Source of the DNA: Hyphococcus formosus
Lineage (GTDB): Bacteria; Pseudomonadota; Alphaproteobacteria; Caulobacterales; Parvularculaceae
Length of the DNA: 64,000 nucleotides
Assembly (NCBI RefSeq): GCF_046736345.1
Contig: NZ_CP157210.1
Coordinates: 3,162,001-3,226,000 of the forward strand
Direction: 5' to 3'
A program made the position numbers and the translations under genes. A model generated the notes under the pieces. It made no database searches, was not told the origin of the DNA, and saw nothing but the letters and a program-made list of their open reading frames with translations. Shown one piece after another: positions 25,816 to 35,418 of the stretch; the first letter of the stretch is position 1, and every line of letters starts with the position of its first letter.

Positions 25816-28538
25816 TTTCCTAGGCGCTCCAACAAAATCGGTGTGTGCACTTGGTCGGATTTATAGTTCCCGGTGAAGGCAACCATGACCATATTAACGC
25901 CGGCCCTATAGGCGAGTTCGCGGCCGCGCGGCCCGCCGCTGGTCATCGGGCGCATCGGCCTGCCAAAATTATCGGCGGCCCAAGCACCCGCCCAATCGCG
26001 CCCGCCGATAATGACGCCCGTAACGCCGTCATTTGAACCGCTTGTATCCGCTTCAACCCAGACAGGATTATTGTTCATGCGACCGGTCAATCCATTGAGC
26101 AGGTAAAAAGAGCGCGTCAATACATGCTGATTGGTGACAGGGGTCAGGGACGGGATGTTCAGGCTTTTCAAAATCCGCTGAAGGGCTTGGCTTTCAGGTG
26201 TCGTCCCGGCCCCAACAAATCGCTCATCATCGCGGGTATCGATGAGCAACAAGCCGCCGAAATTGATGAAATTTTCGATATTGGCGAGGGCTGCATCGGA
26301 CGGAACAGGGGTGTCGCCTGAAATTGGCCAATATAAGAAAGAATAGACCGCCAAATCATCAGTATCAGGATTAATGGCGGCAGGCGGGGCTGGTTCGATG
26401 GCCGTGCGGCGGTGCAATTCCCGGCTTAATGCGGCGAGACCCTGTTCAGCCAAATTATCAAGCCCCGGGTCGCCGGTTTCAATGAAGGCCAGACGGGTGG
26501 TGAGTGCTGCGTCGGCCGTGCGTCCGGCGATTGGTCGATCCAAGGGTTGTGCGAAAGCCGCGTCATTCAGATTGAACGTGGCTGCAATCGCAATGGCTAT
26601 GACCATAGCGGATGCACGCATACGAAGCGCACCACTTAATCTGAGCGCGACCAATCCATCGAGCAGAAATAAAAGCAGCGCGACTAAAATAAATGGCGGC
26701 CGGAGATCACGCGGTGGCGCGCTAACATAAGGTTTGAGCGCAACGCCATCTAATTTGAGTTCGCTGAAGCCTGTTTCCATATCAATTGCATTTAATGCGA
26801 GCGGTGATTCTTGTGCTCCGTAAAAACCGGGCGCGCGAATTGGTGAGGGCGTGTCGGAAAGTTGCGAGATCGTCAGGGGGACCGCCGTGTCGTCAGGGCG
26901 CATTAATCGGCCTTGCCCATCAAGTAATCGAAGGGGCGGATATCTGACCTCGGCCTGATCGTTGACCGCATCGGGCCCTATCGTCGAGAGGAAGGTTAGC
27001 TTGCGGAGCATTTCCACAAAAAGGCCCGAGATTGGCAGGTCTGACCAATCCGGGGTAGCAGTCACATGAAACAGCGCGATGACGCCAGCGCCGGTACGCG
27101 TACCGGTGACCAATGGCGTTCCGTCCATCAGGCGCGCCCATGTTTTGTTGGTTGTTTCGCCGCCCGGTTCCGCAAGAACCTGTCTGCGAACGAGAACGTC
27201 ATCGGGAATTGCAATTCCGGTGAAGGGGCTGTCGTCAGAAAAGTCATCCAACTTTTGTGGAGTTTCCCACGTTAACGCACCGCCAAAGGCGCGCCCGCCG
27301 CCGCGAAGGGCTACCGGCAACAATTCGGGCGATTCGCCTTGTGCGGCCTCGGCCAATACGGGGCCCGCAAAACGAATGAGGACGCCGCCGCTTTCTATCC
27401 AGTCGCGTAGCGCGTTTGTTTCACTCGTCCGGAGTTTGCCAATATCATCGAGAATGATCACCGATGCATCGCTCTCAAGCAGGTTTTGCAAACTGCCCTC
27501 AATAAACGCCGCATAGGGGCTGAGTGACTGGCGGATATAATGAGCGCCAGATAAAAGGCTTTCACTCGCGCGGTCGGCCCCGTTCACAAGACCGATTAAG
27601 GCGCGGCGGTTGCGCGCATCCGTTAGTTGGACGGCACCGGCTGAAGAAATATTTTCGATCCGGACAATTGAAAGGTCATTCGCGAGCGCGAGCGGCAGGT
27701 TTATTGTGACGTTACGGTCGCGTTCACCGTCGGCCATTTCAAACTCGGCCCGCGCGAGTTCCCGCCCATCACGAGCAATAGCGACCAACGCACCATCAAT
27801 CGGTCCGGACGCGCGCAACCGCTCAACACGATAATTCAGGCTGTCGCCAATTCGTTCCGCAGGCCGCAGGATAAATTTGGGTGCGGCCCTATCAATAAAA
27901 ACAGAAAGATCACCAAATTCTTTTAGTCTATTCGCTAGCGCTTGATCATCAGGGCCAGCCAATCCGTCAGAGAACCAACGAATATCGGCGCGCTCGTTTA
28001 GATAGGGCTCTAGCTCTGCAAGTCGGCTGTGCGCTGCATTCCGATCAGAATACAAAGCTTGCGGCTCCAGCCGGTCTGCGATTTTTCGAACGGCTTCACC
28101 GGTCAGCGGTTCAATTGCTGCACTCTCGCGCTTGGGGGCTGTTGTGATCAGGAAGAATGGCCGATCCGATTGGGTGGCTTCCGCCGCCGCTTCTAACATT
28201 GCGTCTCGGCATTTTGACCAATGTTGTGCCGCCACAAGCGTGTCGTCAATAACCGCGATAATAGGGCCACTTCTCTCGCCTATAGGCGGTGCATTCAAAA
28301 TCGGTCCGGCAAGTCCGATAATGATGAGGCCGGCAATGAACAGCCGAAGAAGTAATAGCCACCACGGCGTCCGGTCCGGTGTCTCGCGTACGGACTGTAA
28401 TTGTTTGAGAATGACAAAGGCCGGAAATTTCTGTCTTTTCGGTGACGGCGGGGTCGCGCGCAGCAATAGCCAAATGAATGGCAGCGTAACCAGCGCGGAT
28501 AAAATCAGCGGCGTTGTAAAACTCAATGCGCCCATCAT
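25812..28538 (-). CDS. BatA N-terminal and DUF4159 domain membrane protein
   Basis: A 908-residue protein. The start ATG at 28538 overlaps the DUF58 stop (ATGA); GTGGA precedes it. The N-terminal ~90 residues are the BatA/aerotolerance-regulator segment: helix TTPLILSALVTLPFIWLLL, cytoplasmic PKRQKFPAFVILKQL, second helix (WWLLLLRLFIAGLIIIGLAGP). A long extracytoplasmic part follows, a helix near residues 640-665, and a C-terminal DUF4159 domain (AVYSFLYWPISGD; NFINFGGLLLIDTRDDERF; GRELAYRAGVNMVMVAFTGNYKSDQVHTP). Members of this cluster work with MoxR ATPases in envelope protein maturation; direct evidence for this version is not known to me. Confidence 0.88.
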   Translation of the reverse strand: MMGALSFTTPLILSALVTLPFIWLLLRATPPSPKRQKFPAFVILKQLQSVRETPDRTPWWLLLLRLFIAGLIIIGLAGPILNAPPIGERSGPIIAVIDDTLVAAQHWSKCRDAMLEAAAEATQSDRPFFLITTAPKRESAAIEPLTGEAVRKIADRLEPQALYSDRNAAHSRLAELEPYLNERADIRWFSDGLAGPDDQALANRLKEFGDLSVFIDRAAPKFILRPAERIGDSLNYRVERLRASGPIDGALVAIARDGRELARAEFEMADGERDRNVTINLPLALANDLSIVRIENISSAGAVQLTDARNRRALIGLVNGADRASESLLSGAHYIRQSLSPYAAFIEGSLQNLLESDASVIILDDIGKLRTSETNALRDWIESGGVLIRFAGPVLAEAAQGESPELLPVALRGGGRAFGGALTWETPQKLDDFSDDSPFTGIAIPDDVLVRRQVLAEPGGETTNKTWARLMDGTPLVTGTRTGAGVIALFHVTATPDWSDLPISGLFVEMLRKLTFLSTIGPDAVNDQAEVRYPPLRLLDGQGRLMRPDDTAVPLTISQLSDTPSPIRAPGFYGAQESPLALNAIDMETGFSELKLDGVALKPYVSAPPRDLRPPFILVALLLFLLDGLVALRLSGALRMRASAMVIAIAIAATFNLNDAAFAQPLDRPIAGRTADAALTTRLAFIETGDPGLDNLAEQGLAALSRELHRRTAIEPAPPAAINPDTDDLAVYSFLYWPISGDTPVPSDAALANIENFINFGGLLLIDTRDDERFVGAGTTPESQALQRILKSLNIPSLTPVTNQHVLTRSFYLLNGLTGRMNNNPVWVEADTSGSNDGVTGVIIGGRDWAGAWAADNFGRPMRPMTSGGPRGRELAYRAGVNMVMVAFTGNYKSDQVHTPILLERLGK

Positions 28539-29440
28539 GAATTCCACCCGCGTAGATCCGCAAGCGCGGTGAACATCGAAAGAAGAACGGTCTGCGGTGG
28601 ATAGTCAGTGCGATGGGCCGTAAATGTCCAACCATATTTCCGGGCGATACTGACTAACCCTTCCCGATGAAGGTTGAATTTCTCTTTGTAGGAGGATTGC
28701 AACGCGGTCGTGTCACCAAATGTCAGGCGGGCGTCGCTTTCCAGATCACGAAACTCGACACGGCCTTCGAAAGGAAAGTCTTCCTCTGACGGATCGCAGA
28801 TCTGCAACAAAATTCCCTTCGCGCCACTATTCGCGAATGCCGCCACCGAACGTTCCACGGTTTCCAGCGGCGCAAAAAAATCACTGACAAAAACAGTGCG
28901 TGTCCCGGCGGGCAAGCTATTCGTTGTTGGAATATCGCTATGGTCCGCGAAACGTCCGATCTCCAGCGCCTCAAGCATCCGCTCCGGCGCGGTGCGGCCT
29001 TGGAACGGACGTCGGTGTGTGCGCTCAGATATCAAGCCAATCCGCTCGCCCGCTTGAGAGAGCAAGATCGTGAGCGCCGTTATCAAGATGTCAGCGCGTT
29101 CGCGTTTTGTGGGTGTATGGCGGTTATAGGCGAAATTGAGCGATTGCGATCCATCGCGCCAGAAATAAGCGGCTGCGGCGGCTTCCCATTCATTCTGGCG
29201 CACATATAACCGATCCGCAGCGCGCGCAGATTGGCGCCAATCAATGCTGGATACCGGATCACCAAACCCATAGGGGCGATGTTGCCAAAAGGTTTCGCCC
29301 GGTCCGGCCCGTCGCCGCCCATGCAGGCCGACCGCAACAGAATGTGCAATGCGCTCAGCTTCCAACAATAGCGCAGGGAAATGCGCCGCCGCATCTTCGG
29401 CCGCATGCTGAATATCTATTGGTGATCGTGTTGACGGCAT
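28535..29440 (-). CDS. DUF58 domain protein
   Basis: A 301-residue protein. ATG 29440 is chosen (AAAGG upstream); a GTG at 29464 overlapping the moxR stop is an alternative. The DUF58 hallmark is GPGETFWQHRPYGFGDPVSSIDWRQSARADRLYVRQNE-like: R-x-Y-x-x-G-D-x-x-x-x-I-D-W-x-x-S/T-A-R within residues ~45-90, then a VWA-like fold with TRTVFVSDFFAPLETVERSV. It is always next to MoxR ATPases and is thought to act as their VWA-type substrate adaptor. Coupled to the DUF4159 gene by an ATGA overlap. Confidence 0.9.
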   Translation of the reverse strand: MPSTRSPIDIQHAAEDAAAHFPALLLEAERIAHSVAVGLHGRRRAGPGETFWQHRPYGFGDPVSSIDWRQSARAADRLYVRQNEWEAAAAAYFWRDGSQSLNFAYNRHTPTKRERADILITALTILLSQAGERIGLISERTHRRPFQGRTAPERMLEALEIGRFADHSDIPTTNSLPAGTRTVFVSDFFAPLETVERSVAAFANSGAKGILLQICDPSEEDFPFEGRVEFRDLESDARLTFGDTTALQSSYKEKFNLHREGLVSIARKYGWTFTAHRTDYPPQTVLLSMFTALADLRGWNS

Positions 29441-29457
29441 GTCGGCACGCCTTTCGT

Positions 29458-30453
29458 TCAGCACGCCCCCGCGACAAGGTCTTCGATGAAGCTGTTCACA
29501 TCAATACCTTCAGAGCGTGCGGAAAAATTCAATGCCATACGGTGACGCAAAACCGGCCCCGCCAAGCGGCGAACATCATCAAGCGAAGGTGCGTGTCGCC
29601 CTTCGATCAGCGCAAGCGACCGCGCCGCGAGCGAAAAGGCTTGGCTTGCCCGTGGACCGGGACCCCAGGCCACAAATTGTTTTACCTTTTCATTGGCATC
29701 ATCGGTGGGGCGGGCACCGCGCACGAGCTTCAATATCGCATCCACCACCTGCTCGCCGATTGGCATTTGCCGGACCAATTTTTGTGCGGCGATCAAGTCA
29801 TCTGCGCTCATCACCGCGCTGACATCACTTTGATCAGAGCCGGTCGTTGCCGCCAGCATTTTTCGTTCGGAATCAAGATCAGGATATTGAACATCAATCT
29901 GCAAGAGAAACCGATCAAGCTGCGCCTCCGGCAGAGGGTAGGTTCCCTCCTGTTCGATCGGATTTTGTGTCGCGAGAACATGGAATGGCGCGGGAAGATC
30001 ATGCCGCTCGCCCGCGACCGTGACATGCTGCTCCTGCATGGCCTGCAAAAGCGCCGATTGGGTTCGCGGGCTTGCCCGGTTGATCTCGTCCGCCATCAGG
30101 AGTTGGCAAAAGATCGGTCCGGGCACGAAACGGAATTCGCGCCGTCCGGACGCGCTTTCTTCCAGAACCTCCGAGCCGAGCACGTCACCGGGCATCAAAT
30201 CCGGGGTGAATTGTACTCGTTTCGCCGACAAACCCAGCAAATCCGCCACGGATGTGACCAATAGGGTCTTTGCCAGTCCCGGCGCGCCGACTAATAAACC
30301 GTGGCCCCCTGCGGCAAGTGTAGCAAGTGTGAGGTCGATCACCTCGTCCTGACCGAACACAACCTTGCCGAGTGCGGCCTTCGCCCCGCCAAATTTTACC
30401 GAAATCTCATCAAATTTCTGCAATAGATCTTGGGTAGCTTGGGTTTCTGTCAT
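29458..30453 (-). CDS. MoxR family AAA+ ATPase
   Basis: A 331-residue AAA+ protein. Walker A is GLLVGAPGLAKTLLV, Walker B is LLMADEINRASPRTQSALLQAM, sensor 1 is VLATQNPIEQEGTYPLPEAQLDRF and the arginine finger follows; the C-terminal lid ends with VLRHRMALNF. It drives maturation or metal insertion of partner proteins with VWA domains, here the DUF58 and downstream VWA-like products. It is first in the four-gene operon reading leftward. Start ATG 30453. Confidence 0.93.
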   Translation of the reverse strand: MTETQATQDLLQKFDEISVKFGGAKAALGKVVFGQDEVIDLTLATLAAGGHGLLVGAPGLAKTLLVTSVADLLGLSAKRVQFTPDLMPGDVLGSEVLEESASGRREFRFVPGPIFCQLLMADEINRASPRTQSALLQAMQEQHVTVAGERHDLPAPFHVLATQNPIEQEGTYPLPEAQLDRFLLQIDVQYPDLDSERKMLAATTGSDQSDVSAVMSADDLIAAQKLVRQMPIGEQVVDAILKLVRGARPTDDANEKVKQFVAWGPGPRASQAFSLAARSLALIEGRHAPSLDDVRRLAGPVLRHRMALNFSARSEGIDVNSFIEDLVAGAC

Positions 30454-30769
30454 GCGGTGCTCATATATGGTGCGGTAAGGGCTTCGAATTTGGTCTTTAT
30501 TTGGAATAGCACGGCTGAACGAAGGGTAAAGAACCGCTTAGCAAGGAAAGTGAACGTATTGTCGAAAATAACCTTGCCACTTGCGGGTTTACGCCCAATG
30601 TCATTACCATATCTCAATGAACTCGCGGGATTTTATCGAATTGGTCCCGGGTTCAAACGGGGGTTCGTCAATTTGGCGAAGATTAGAAATTGATTTGGCG
30701 CTTGTTTTCGAGAGGCCAAAATTGCCGAGCCTGATATTTGGGTGTGGCGGAGAGTAAAAGGGGACATTT
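30454..30769. other. Divergent promoter region between moxR and sppA
   Basis: 316 nt without a convincing gene. One plus-strand frame crosses it, but it has no ribosome binding site and no recognisable content. It must hold the promoters of both flanking transcripts. AAAAGGGGA just before the sppA GTG is that gene's ribosome binding site. Confidence 0.6.
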
Positions 30770-32665
30770 GTGTCTGATCACGAGTCGAAATTTACAGTTT
30801 GGGGCTTTGTAAAGGGATTTGCAAAGTTGGTCATCGGCACTTTGCTATTGTTGCAAGGGTTGATTGGTCTCGTTGTGCTGCTGCTGTTCGTTGGTGTTCT
30901 TGTCAGCGTCACAAATGGCATCGCCGATGCCGAAGGCGACAAAGTATCTGTATCTATCCCTGATGGCGCGGCATTAGTCCTCGATCCGAATGGTGTCCTT
31001 GTTGAAATGACCGAGGAGGTCAATCCGCTCGAAGTATTCCGCGATGAAGCGTATGGCATCAATGAGCCATCGCAAATTTCCGTTCACGACATCGTTAAAG
31101 TCATTCGGGGCGCGAAAGACGACAAGCGGATCAAGGGCATCGTGCTTGATCTCGGCTCGTTCGGCGCATCAATGAGCAGTGCCAGTAAATTGCACTACAT
31201 CAATGATGAACTCATAAAGTTTAAAGAAAGCGGCAAAAAGATCGTCGCGGTCGGTGATTACTACAGTCAGGACCAATATCTATTGGCGTCGACGGCTGAT
31301 GAAATCTACATGAATGATTACGGTAATCTGGTTGTATATGGTTATGGTGCTTATGGACCTTACTTCAAATCGTTCCTTGAAAAGTTGAAAATCACCAGCC
31401 ATGTCTTCCGAGTAGGTACTTTCAAATCTGCGATTGAACCTTTCATCCGTGATGATATGTCGCCAGAGGCGAAAGAGGCTAACATAGCCTATCTTGACGT
31501 TCTGTGGCGTGAATATGCGAACCGCGTAAATACCGCGCGTGGGCTTGAACCTGGCACAATCGAGAATTACGCGAACAATTTGGGCCCAATCATGAGGTCT
31601 GTCGATGGTGACTTTGCGAAAGCGGCGCTTGAAACAGGTCTCGTTGACGAGTTGATGTCCCGCGCTGAGATGAACGAAAAGCTTATTGAGCTTTTCGGCA
31701 AATCAAAAGACGGAAAATCGTTCAAGAAGGTCGGTTTCCAGCGCTATCTAGTCGCGCAAGATGGGCCAACGGACGGGTCTGCGCCCAATATCGCTGTTGT
31801 TACCGCTGCGGGGACAATCGTTGATGGAGAGGCCCCTGTCGGTCGTGCGGTGGGCGGCGATACGTTAGCCGCTACGCTCAAAAAAGCGCGTGAGGACGAA
31901 AAAGTAAAAGCGGTCGTATTGCGGATTGATAGTCCGGGCGGATCGGCTTTCGCGTCTGATATTATCAGAGACGAAATCCTCGCCTTGAAAAAGGCCGGCA
32001 AACCGATTGTTGCGTCGATGGGATCTTTGGCGGCTTCGGGCGGCTATTGGATTGCGGCGGATGCGGATGAAATCTGGGCATCGCCAACGACGATTACGGG
32101 CTCAATTGGTATTTTTGGCTACTTCAATACTTTCGAGAATACAGCGGCTGAGGTTGGCATATTCGTCGACGGTGTTGGAACAACGACTCTGGCACCGATG
32201 CTTGCAACCGGCGTTGGGCCACTTCCCGAGGCCGGGAGCGAGATCATCCAATTGTCTGTTGAAAATGGCTATGACCGTTTTCTAACTGTTGTCGGCAATG
32301 GTCGCGGGCTTGAAAAATCTTATGTCGATGAAGTCGGGCAGGGCCGGGTTTGGATCGGCGAACGCGCAAAAGACCTTCGACTTGTGGACAATCTCGGCAC
32401 ATTCGACGATGCGATCGTAGCTGCGGCGAAGCTAGCCAAGCTGGATAAATATGACATTGTCGATCTGCGTGAAAAACGCACGCCGTTCGAGATTCTTTTG
32501 GGCAACCTGTCCGTCAAGGCCAGCGCAGCATTGGGGCTTGGCACGTCGGAACAATCCCGAGGCATGGTGACAAAACTGCTGAAAGCGGTTGAAGATCAAA
32601 CAGTGTTCTTTGAAGAATTTAACGATCCAAATGGCGCTTATGCCCGTTGCATTACTTGCGAATAA
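30770..32665 (+). CDS. sppA: Signal peptide peptidase SppA, long (67K) type
   Basis: A 631-residue inner-membrane serine protease that degrades cleaved signal peptides. It starts with GTG 30770, with AAGGGGA 6 nt before. One N-terminal membrane helix (residues ~14-45) anchors two tandem ClpP/crotonase-like domains. The general-base Lys is in VGTFKSAIEPFIRD of the first domain and the nucleophile Ser in LAASGGYWIAADADEIWASP of the second, followed by TGSIGIFGYF, so the Ser-Lys dyad spans both repeats as in the E. coli enzyme. A strong terminator follows. Confidence 0.95.
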   Translation: MSDHESKFTVWGFVKGFAKLVIGTLLLLQGLIGLVVLLLFVGVLVSVTNGIADAEGDKVSVSIPDGAALVLDPNGVLVEMTEEVNPLEVFRDEAYGINEPSQISVHDIVKVIRGAKDDKRIKGIVLDLGSFGASMSSASKLHYINDELIKFKESGKKIVAVGDYYSQDQYLLASTADEIYMNDYGNLVVYGYGAYGPYFKSFLEKLKITSHVFRVGTFKSAIEPFIRDDMSPEAKEANIAYLDVLWREYANRVNTARGLEPGTIENYANNLGPIMRSVDGDFAKAALETGLVDELMSRAEMNEKLIELFGKSKDGKSFKKVGFQRYLVAQDGPTDGSAPNIAVVTAAGTIVDGEAPVGRAVGGDTLAATLKKAREDEKVKAVVLRIDSPGGSAFASDIIRDEILALKKAGKPIVASMGSLAASGGYWIAADADEIWASPTTITGSIGIFGYFNTFENTAAEVGIFVDGVGTTTLAPMLATGVGPLPEAGSEIIQLSVENGYDRFLTVVGNGRGLEKSYVDEVGQGRVWIGERAKDLRLVDNLGTFDDAIVAAAKLAKLDKYDIVDLREKRTPFEILLGNLSVKASAALGLGTSEQSRGMVTKLLKAVEDQTVFFEEFNDPNGAYARCITCE

Positions 32666-32715
32666 ACGCGGCGTAGCTTCCAATGCGGTAAGCGACGCAA
32701 ATTAACAATCAAGGG

Positions 32716-32746
32716 CCGGCGTCGTCAAAAACGACGCCGGTTTTTT
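32716..32746 (+). terminator. Intrinsic terminator of sppA
   Basis: CCGGCGTCGT and ACGACGCCGG form a perfect 10-bp stem with a short AAAA-containing loop, followed directly by six Ts. The T tract ends only 3 nt before the ATG of the next gene. Confidence 0.95.
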
Positions 32747-32749
32747 CAT

Positions 32750-33346
32750 ATGACTGACCTGATGCGATATGCGGCCGAACTTGAAAAAACAGACGGGAAA
32801 TCTCTTCCGCCTGTCGAAAAGTGGAATCCGGATTTCTGCGGTGACATCGACATGGTCATCAAAAGCGATGGCACATGGTTTTATGAGGGCACGCCAATTG
32901 GACGCGCACGATTAGTCCGTTTGTTTTCGACGGTATTAAAGCGCGAGGGCGATAAGCACTTTTTGGTGACACCGGTCGAAAAGCTCGGGATCACCGTCGA
33001 GGACGCGCCATTTCTCGCCGTTCTGATGAATGTCGAAGGTGCGGACGATGACCGGACTTTAAAATTTACGACAAATGTTGGCGACGAAGTGGTGGCCGGA
33101 CCAGAGCATCCCATCGAATTTCGAAAACCATCTACAAATGCCGAAGGTAAACCCTATATCCATGTAAGAGCCGGCCTTGAGGCGCTGATTGCGCGGCCGG
33201 TTTTTTATGACCTTGTTAGTCTCGGCGAAATTGAGGAAATTGACGGCGAGGCAGTCTTTGGCGTCCGCTCGGCGGGCGAGTTTTTTGCTTTTGGTGCCGC
33301 AGACGAAATTTTTGACGGAAGTCCGATAGACCAATCAAATGAGTAA
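32750..33346 (+). CDS. DUF1285 domain protein
   Basis: A 198-residue protein with the family core WNPDFCGDIDMVIKSDGTWFYEGTPIGRARLVRLFSTVL, which starts around residue 24, so the start cannot be far downstream. PVEKLGITVEDAPFLAV and HVRAGLEALIARPVFYDLVSLG are also conserved. Function is unknown. It is the first gene of a unit with the Nudix and cca genes (8-nt and 4-nt overlaps), an arrangement I know from other alphaproteobacteria next to moxR-DUF58-DUF4159. No ribosome binding site precedes ATG 32750, because the sppA terminator lies there; ATG 32762 is the alternative. Confidence 0.9.
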   Translation: MTDLMRYAAELEKTDGKSLPPVEKWNPDFCGDIDMVIKSDGTWFYEGTPIGRARLVRLFSTVLKREGDKHFLVTPVEKLGITVEDAPFLAVLMNVEGADDDRTLKFTTNVGDEVVAGPEHPIEFRKPSTNAEGKPYIHVRAGLEALIARPVFYDLVSLGEIEEIDGEAVFGVRSAGEFFAFGAADEIFDGSPIDQSNE

Positions 33347-34016
33347 CGAACCCTTTTTTACCGCCGATTCTGCTGACATCCTGAAGTCCAGAATCGAGGC
33401 GAATTTGCGCAGTGCCACATCAAGCCGCGTGCGTGAACTCTTCAGCGAGATCAATCCGGACCTCGTGGGGGATAAGCGGTTTGAGAAACGGTGGAGCAAC
33501 GAGCGCAAAGATGCGGCGGTGTTGATACCGCTTGTGCCTAGGCAAGAGACCCTGAATATCGTTTTGACAGTGCGGTCATCTAAAATGCCTTCTCATCCCG
33601 GGCAGATTAGTTTTCCTGGCGGAAAGTCGCAGCCGGAAGATGATGGTCTGGTGTCGACGGCACTTCGCGAGGCCCATGAAGAAGTCAATATTGCGCCCGA
33701 ATCCGTTGAAGTGCTTGGCTCGCTCGGTGTTCATATGGGTGGCCTTGGGTTTGCGGTTACGCCAGTTGTCGGCTTGGTTGATCCGTCGGCGCCGTTGAAA
33801 CCATGCCCGAGGGAAGTGGACGAAATTTTCGAAGTGCCGCTCGATTTTATCGCGAACCTGGACAATCACATTACTGAAGACCGGGTCCATGAAGGTGTAA
33901 ATTACAAAATGTATGCCGCGCCCTATGGCTCCTATCATATCTGGGGGCTGACTGCGGGAATTTTGCGAAGTTTTGCAGAGATTGTGCAAGAGGCACGTCT
34001 CGAGACAGATAGATGA
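33339..34016 (+). CDS. Nudix hydrolase, CoA pyrophosphatase type
   Basis: A 225-residue protein. The family-specific motif and the Nudix box run together: SKMPSHPGQISFPGGK then DDGLVSTALREAHEEVNIAP (G-x5-E-x7-R-E-x2-E-E). The upstream L-x-x-R-x-x-x-M-x-x-H-x-G-Q-x-x-F-P-G-G is the UPF0035/NudL signature of enzymes that split CoA to phosphopantetheine and 3',5'-ADP. Start overlaps the DUF1285 stop by 8 nt and its stop overlaps the cca start. Confidence 0.9.
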   Translation: MSNEPFFTADSADILKSRIEANLRSATSSRVRELFSEINPDLVGDKRFEKRWSNERKDAAVLIPLVPRQETLNIVLTVRSSKMPSHPGQISFPGGKSQPEDDGLVSTALREAHEEVNIAPESVEVLGSLGVHMGGLGFAVTPVVGLVDPSAPLKPCPREVDEIFEVPLDFIANLDNHITEDRVHEGVNYKMYAAPYGSYHIWGLTAGILRSFAEIVQEARLETDR

Positions 34017-35251
34017 GTGACCGTGGATCCCTTGTTCCGTTGACGGATAGTCAGAGAGAACATTTTTCCTGGCTACGGGATCCGCATGTCGAAAAGATCA
34101 TAAAAGCCTTTAATACGGCCGATAGCGGTGCGCTTCGTTTTGTGGGCGGCTGTGTCCGCGACAGCCTGTTGGGGCAGCGCCCGAAAGATATTGATGCGGC
34201 AACAACATTGCGTCCCGAGCAGGTTATAGACCTGCTTGCGAAGGCCGGGTTGCGTTCGGTGCCGACGGGTGTGGAGCACGGGACCGTCACAGCCATCGCG
34301 GATCATAAGGCGATTGAAATAACAACGCTGCGGTCAGATATTTCAACGGATGGCCGGCGCGCGACCGTTGCCTTTACAGATGATTGGGCTGAGGACGCGA
34401 AGCGTCGAGATTTCACTGTAAATGCGATTTATTTAACGCCAGATGCGCAATTGTTCGATCCGACCGGTGGTGTCAATGATTTGTCGCAGCGGCGCGTCGT
34501 CTTTATCGGAAATGCGGAGGAGAGAATAAAAGAGGATTATCTCCGTATAATGAGGTTTTTCAGATTCTCTGCCAGATTTTGCGAGGGGTTTGATCCGGCA
34601 GGCCTTGCGGCGTGTATGGCCTTAAAGGACGGAATTTCTTCACTATCGGCAGAAAGGGTTGGCGAGGAGTTTTCGCAAATTCTGCGGCTTCCCAAAGCGC
34701 GCTTTGCCCTTGAAGGTATGAAGGAAACGGCAATCTTGCCGATGATTTGGCAAAGCCCAGCAGATTTGGATGCGTTAGAGCGCATCAAAAAAGTCGATGC
34801 AGCGGCTTCGGTACCGCTGCTGCTGGCCGCGCTTTATGGCGACGCGGGGAGCGGGATTGACCAACGGCTCAGAACCTCCAATGCGGAAAAGGCTATTCGC
34901 GAAAATGCCTTGGATGCGTTCAAAAAACTCCGCGCGCCTTTTGATCAAAAAACAATTCGCGCGCAGCTTTATCGGCTCGGCAAGGATAGTTTTGCAGACG
35001 GGCTAACGCTGGCATATGCAAATAAGCGTCTGCCTGCGCAAGAATTCAGGCGTGTGATGGAGTTGATCTCCACTATCGAAGTGCCCGAATTCGCCATTTC
35101 CGGAAAACATATTGTTGCTGCCGGTGTCCCGCCGGGACCCGCGATTTCTGCGCTCCTTGCGTCGATTGAGGCGCGATGGATCGACGAAGATTTTCCCGGC
35201 GAGGAACGTCAACACGAGCTTTTGCGTGCTGCGATTCCGGTTGCAAATTAG
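34013..35251 (+). CDS. cca: CCA tRNA nucleotidyltransferase / poly(A) polymerase family
   Basis: A 412-residue class II nucleotidyltransferase. RFVGGCVRDSLLGQRPKDIDAAT carries the G-G-x-V-R-D and D-x-D metal site (here DID). VPTGVEHGTVTAI and RRDFTVNAIYL (R-R-D-F-T-x-N-A) are the following body motifs, and EERIKEDYLRIMRFFRFSARF is the neck with the E-D-x-x-R-I-L/M-R motif. It adds or repairs the CCA end of tRNAs. Third gene of the DUF1285-Nudix-cca operon with an ATGA overlap. Confidence 0.93.
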   Translation: MSDRGSLVPLTDSQREHFSWLRDPHVEKIIKAFNTADSGALRFVGGCVRDSLLGQRPKDIDAATTLRPEQVIDLLAKAGLRSVPTGVEHGTVTAIADHKAIEITTLRSDISTDGRRATVAFTDDWAEDAKRRDFTVNAIYLTPDAQLFDPTGGVNDLSQRRVVFIGNAEERIKEDYLRIMRFFRFSARFCEGFDPAGLAACMALKDGISSLSAERVGEEFSQILRLPKARFALEGMKETAILPMIWQSPADLDALERIKKVDAAASVPLLLAALYGDAGSGIDQRLRTSNAEKAIRENALDAFKKLRAPFDQKTIRAQLYRLGKDSFADGLTLAYANKRLPAQEFRRVMELISTIEVPEFAISGKHIVAAGVPPGPAISALLASIEARWIDEDFPGEERQHELLRAAIPVAN

Positions 35252-35418
35252 GCCGGCGTAAAACGAGATCTCCAGCCCAAATTTGGTGCATTGTCTATTT
35301 GACCAATACCGCTCTCCTAGGCTCTATTGGGGGAAGAATGATGCCTTAAAATCGAATGATTGCCGGGGTAGTGGTATAAAATATCGATTTAGGCGACCGA
35401 ATGGAGAGGGAAAACGCT

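Noticed and set aside
29344..30264. Plus-strand frame of 306 codons
   Set aside because: It is antisense to the clear MoxR and DUF58 genes and rich in Arg/His/Cys as expected for a shadow frame.
30430..30693. Plus-strand frame of 87 codons before sppA
   Set aside because: No ribosome binding site, no domain, and it overlaps the moxR start; treated as promoter region.
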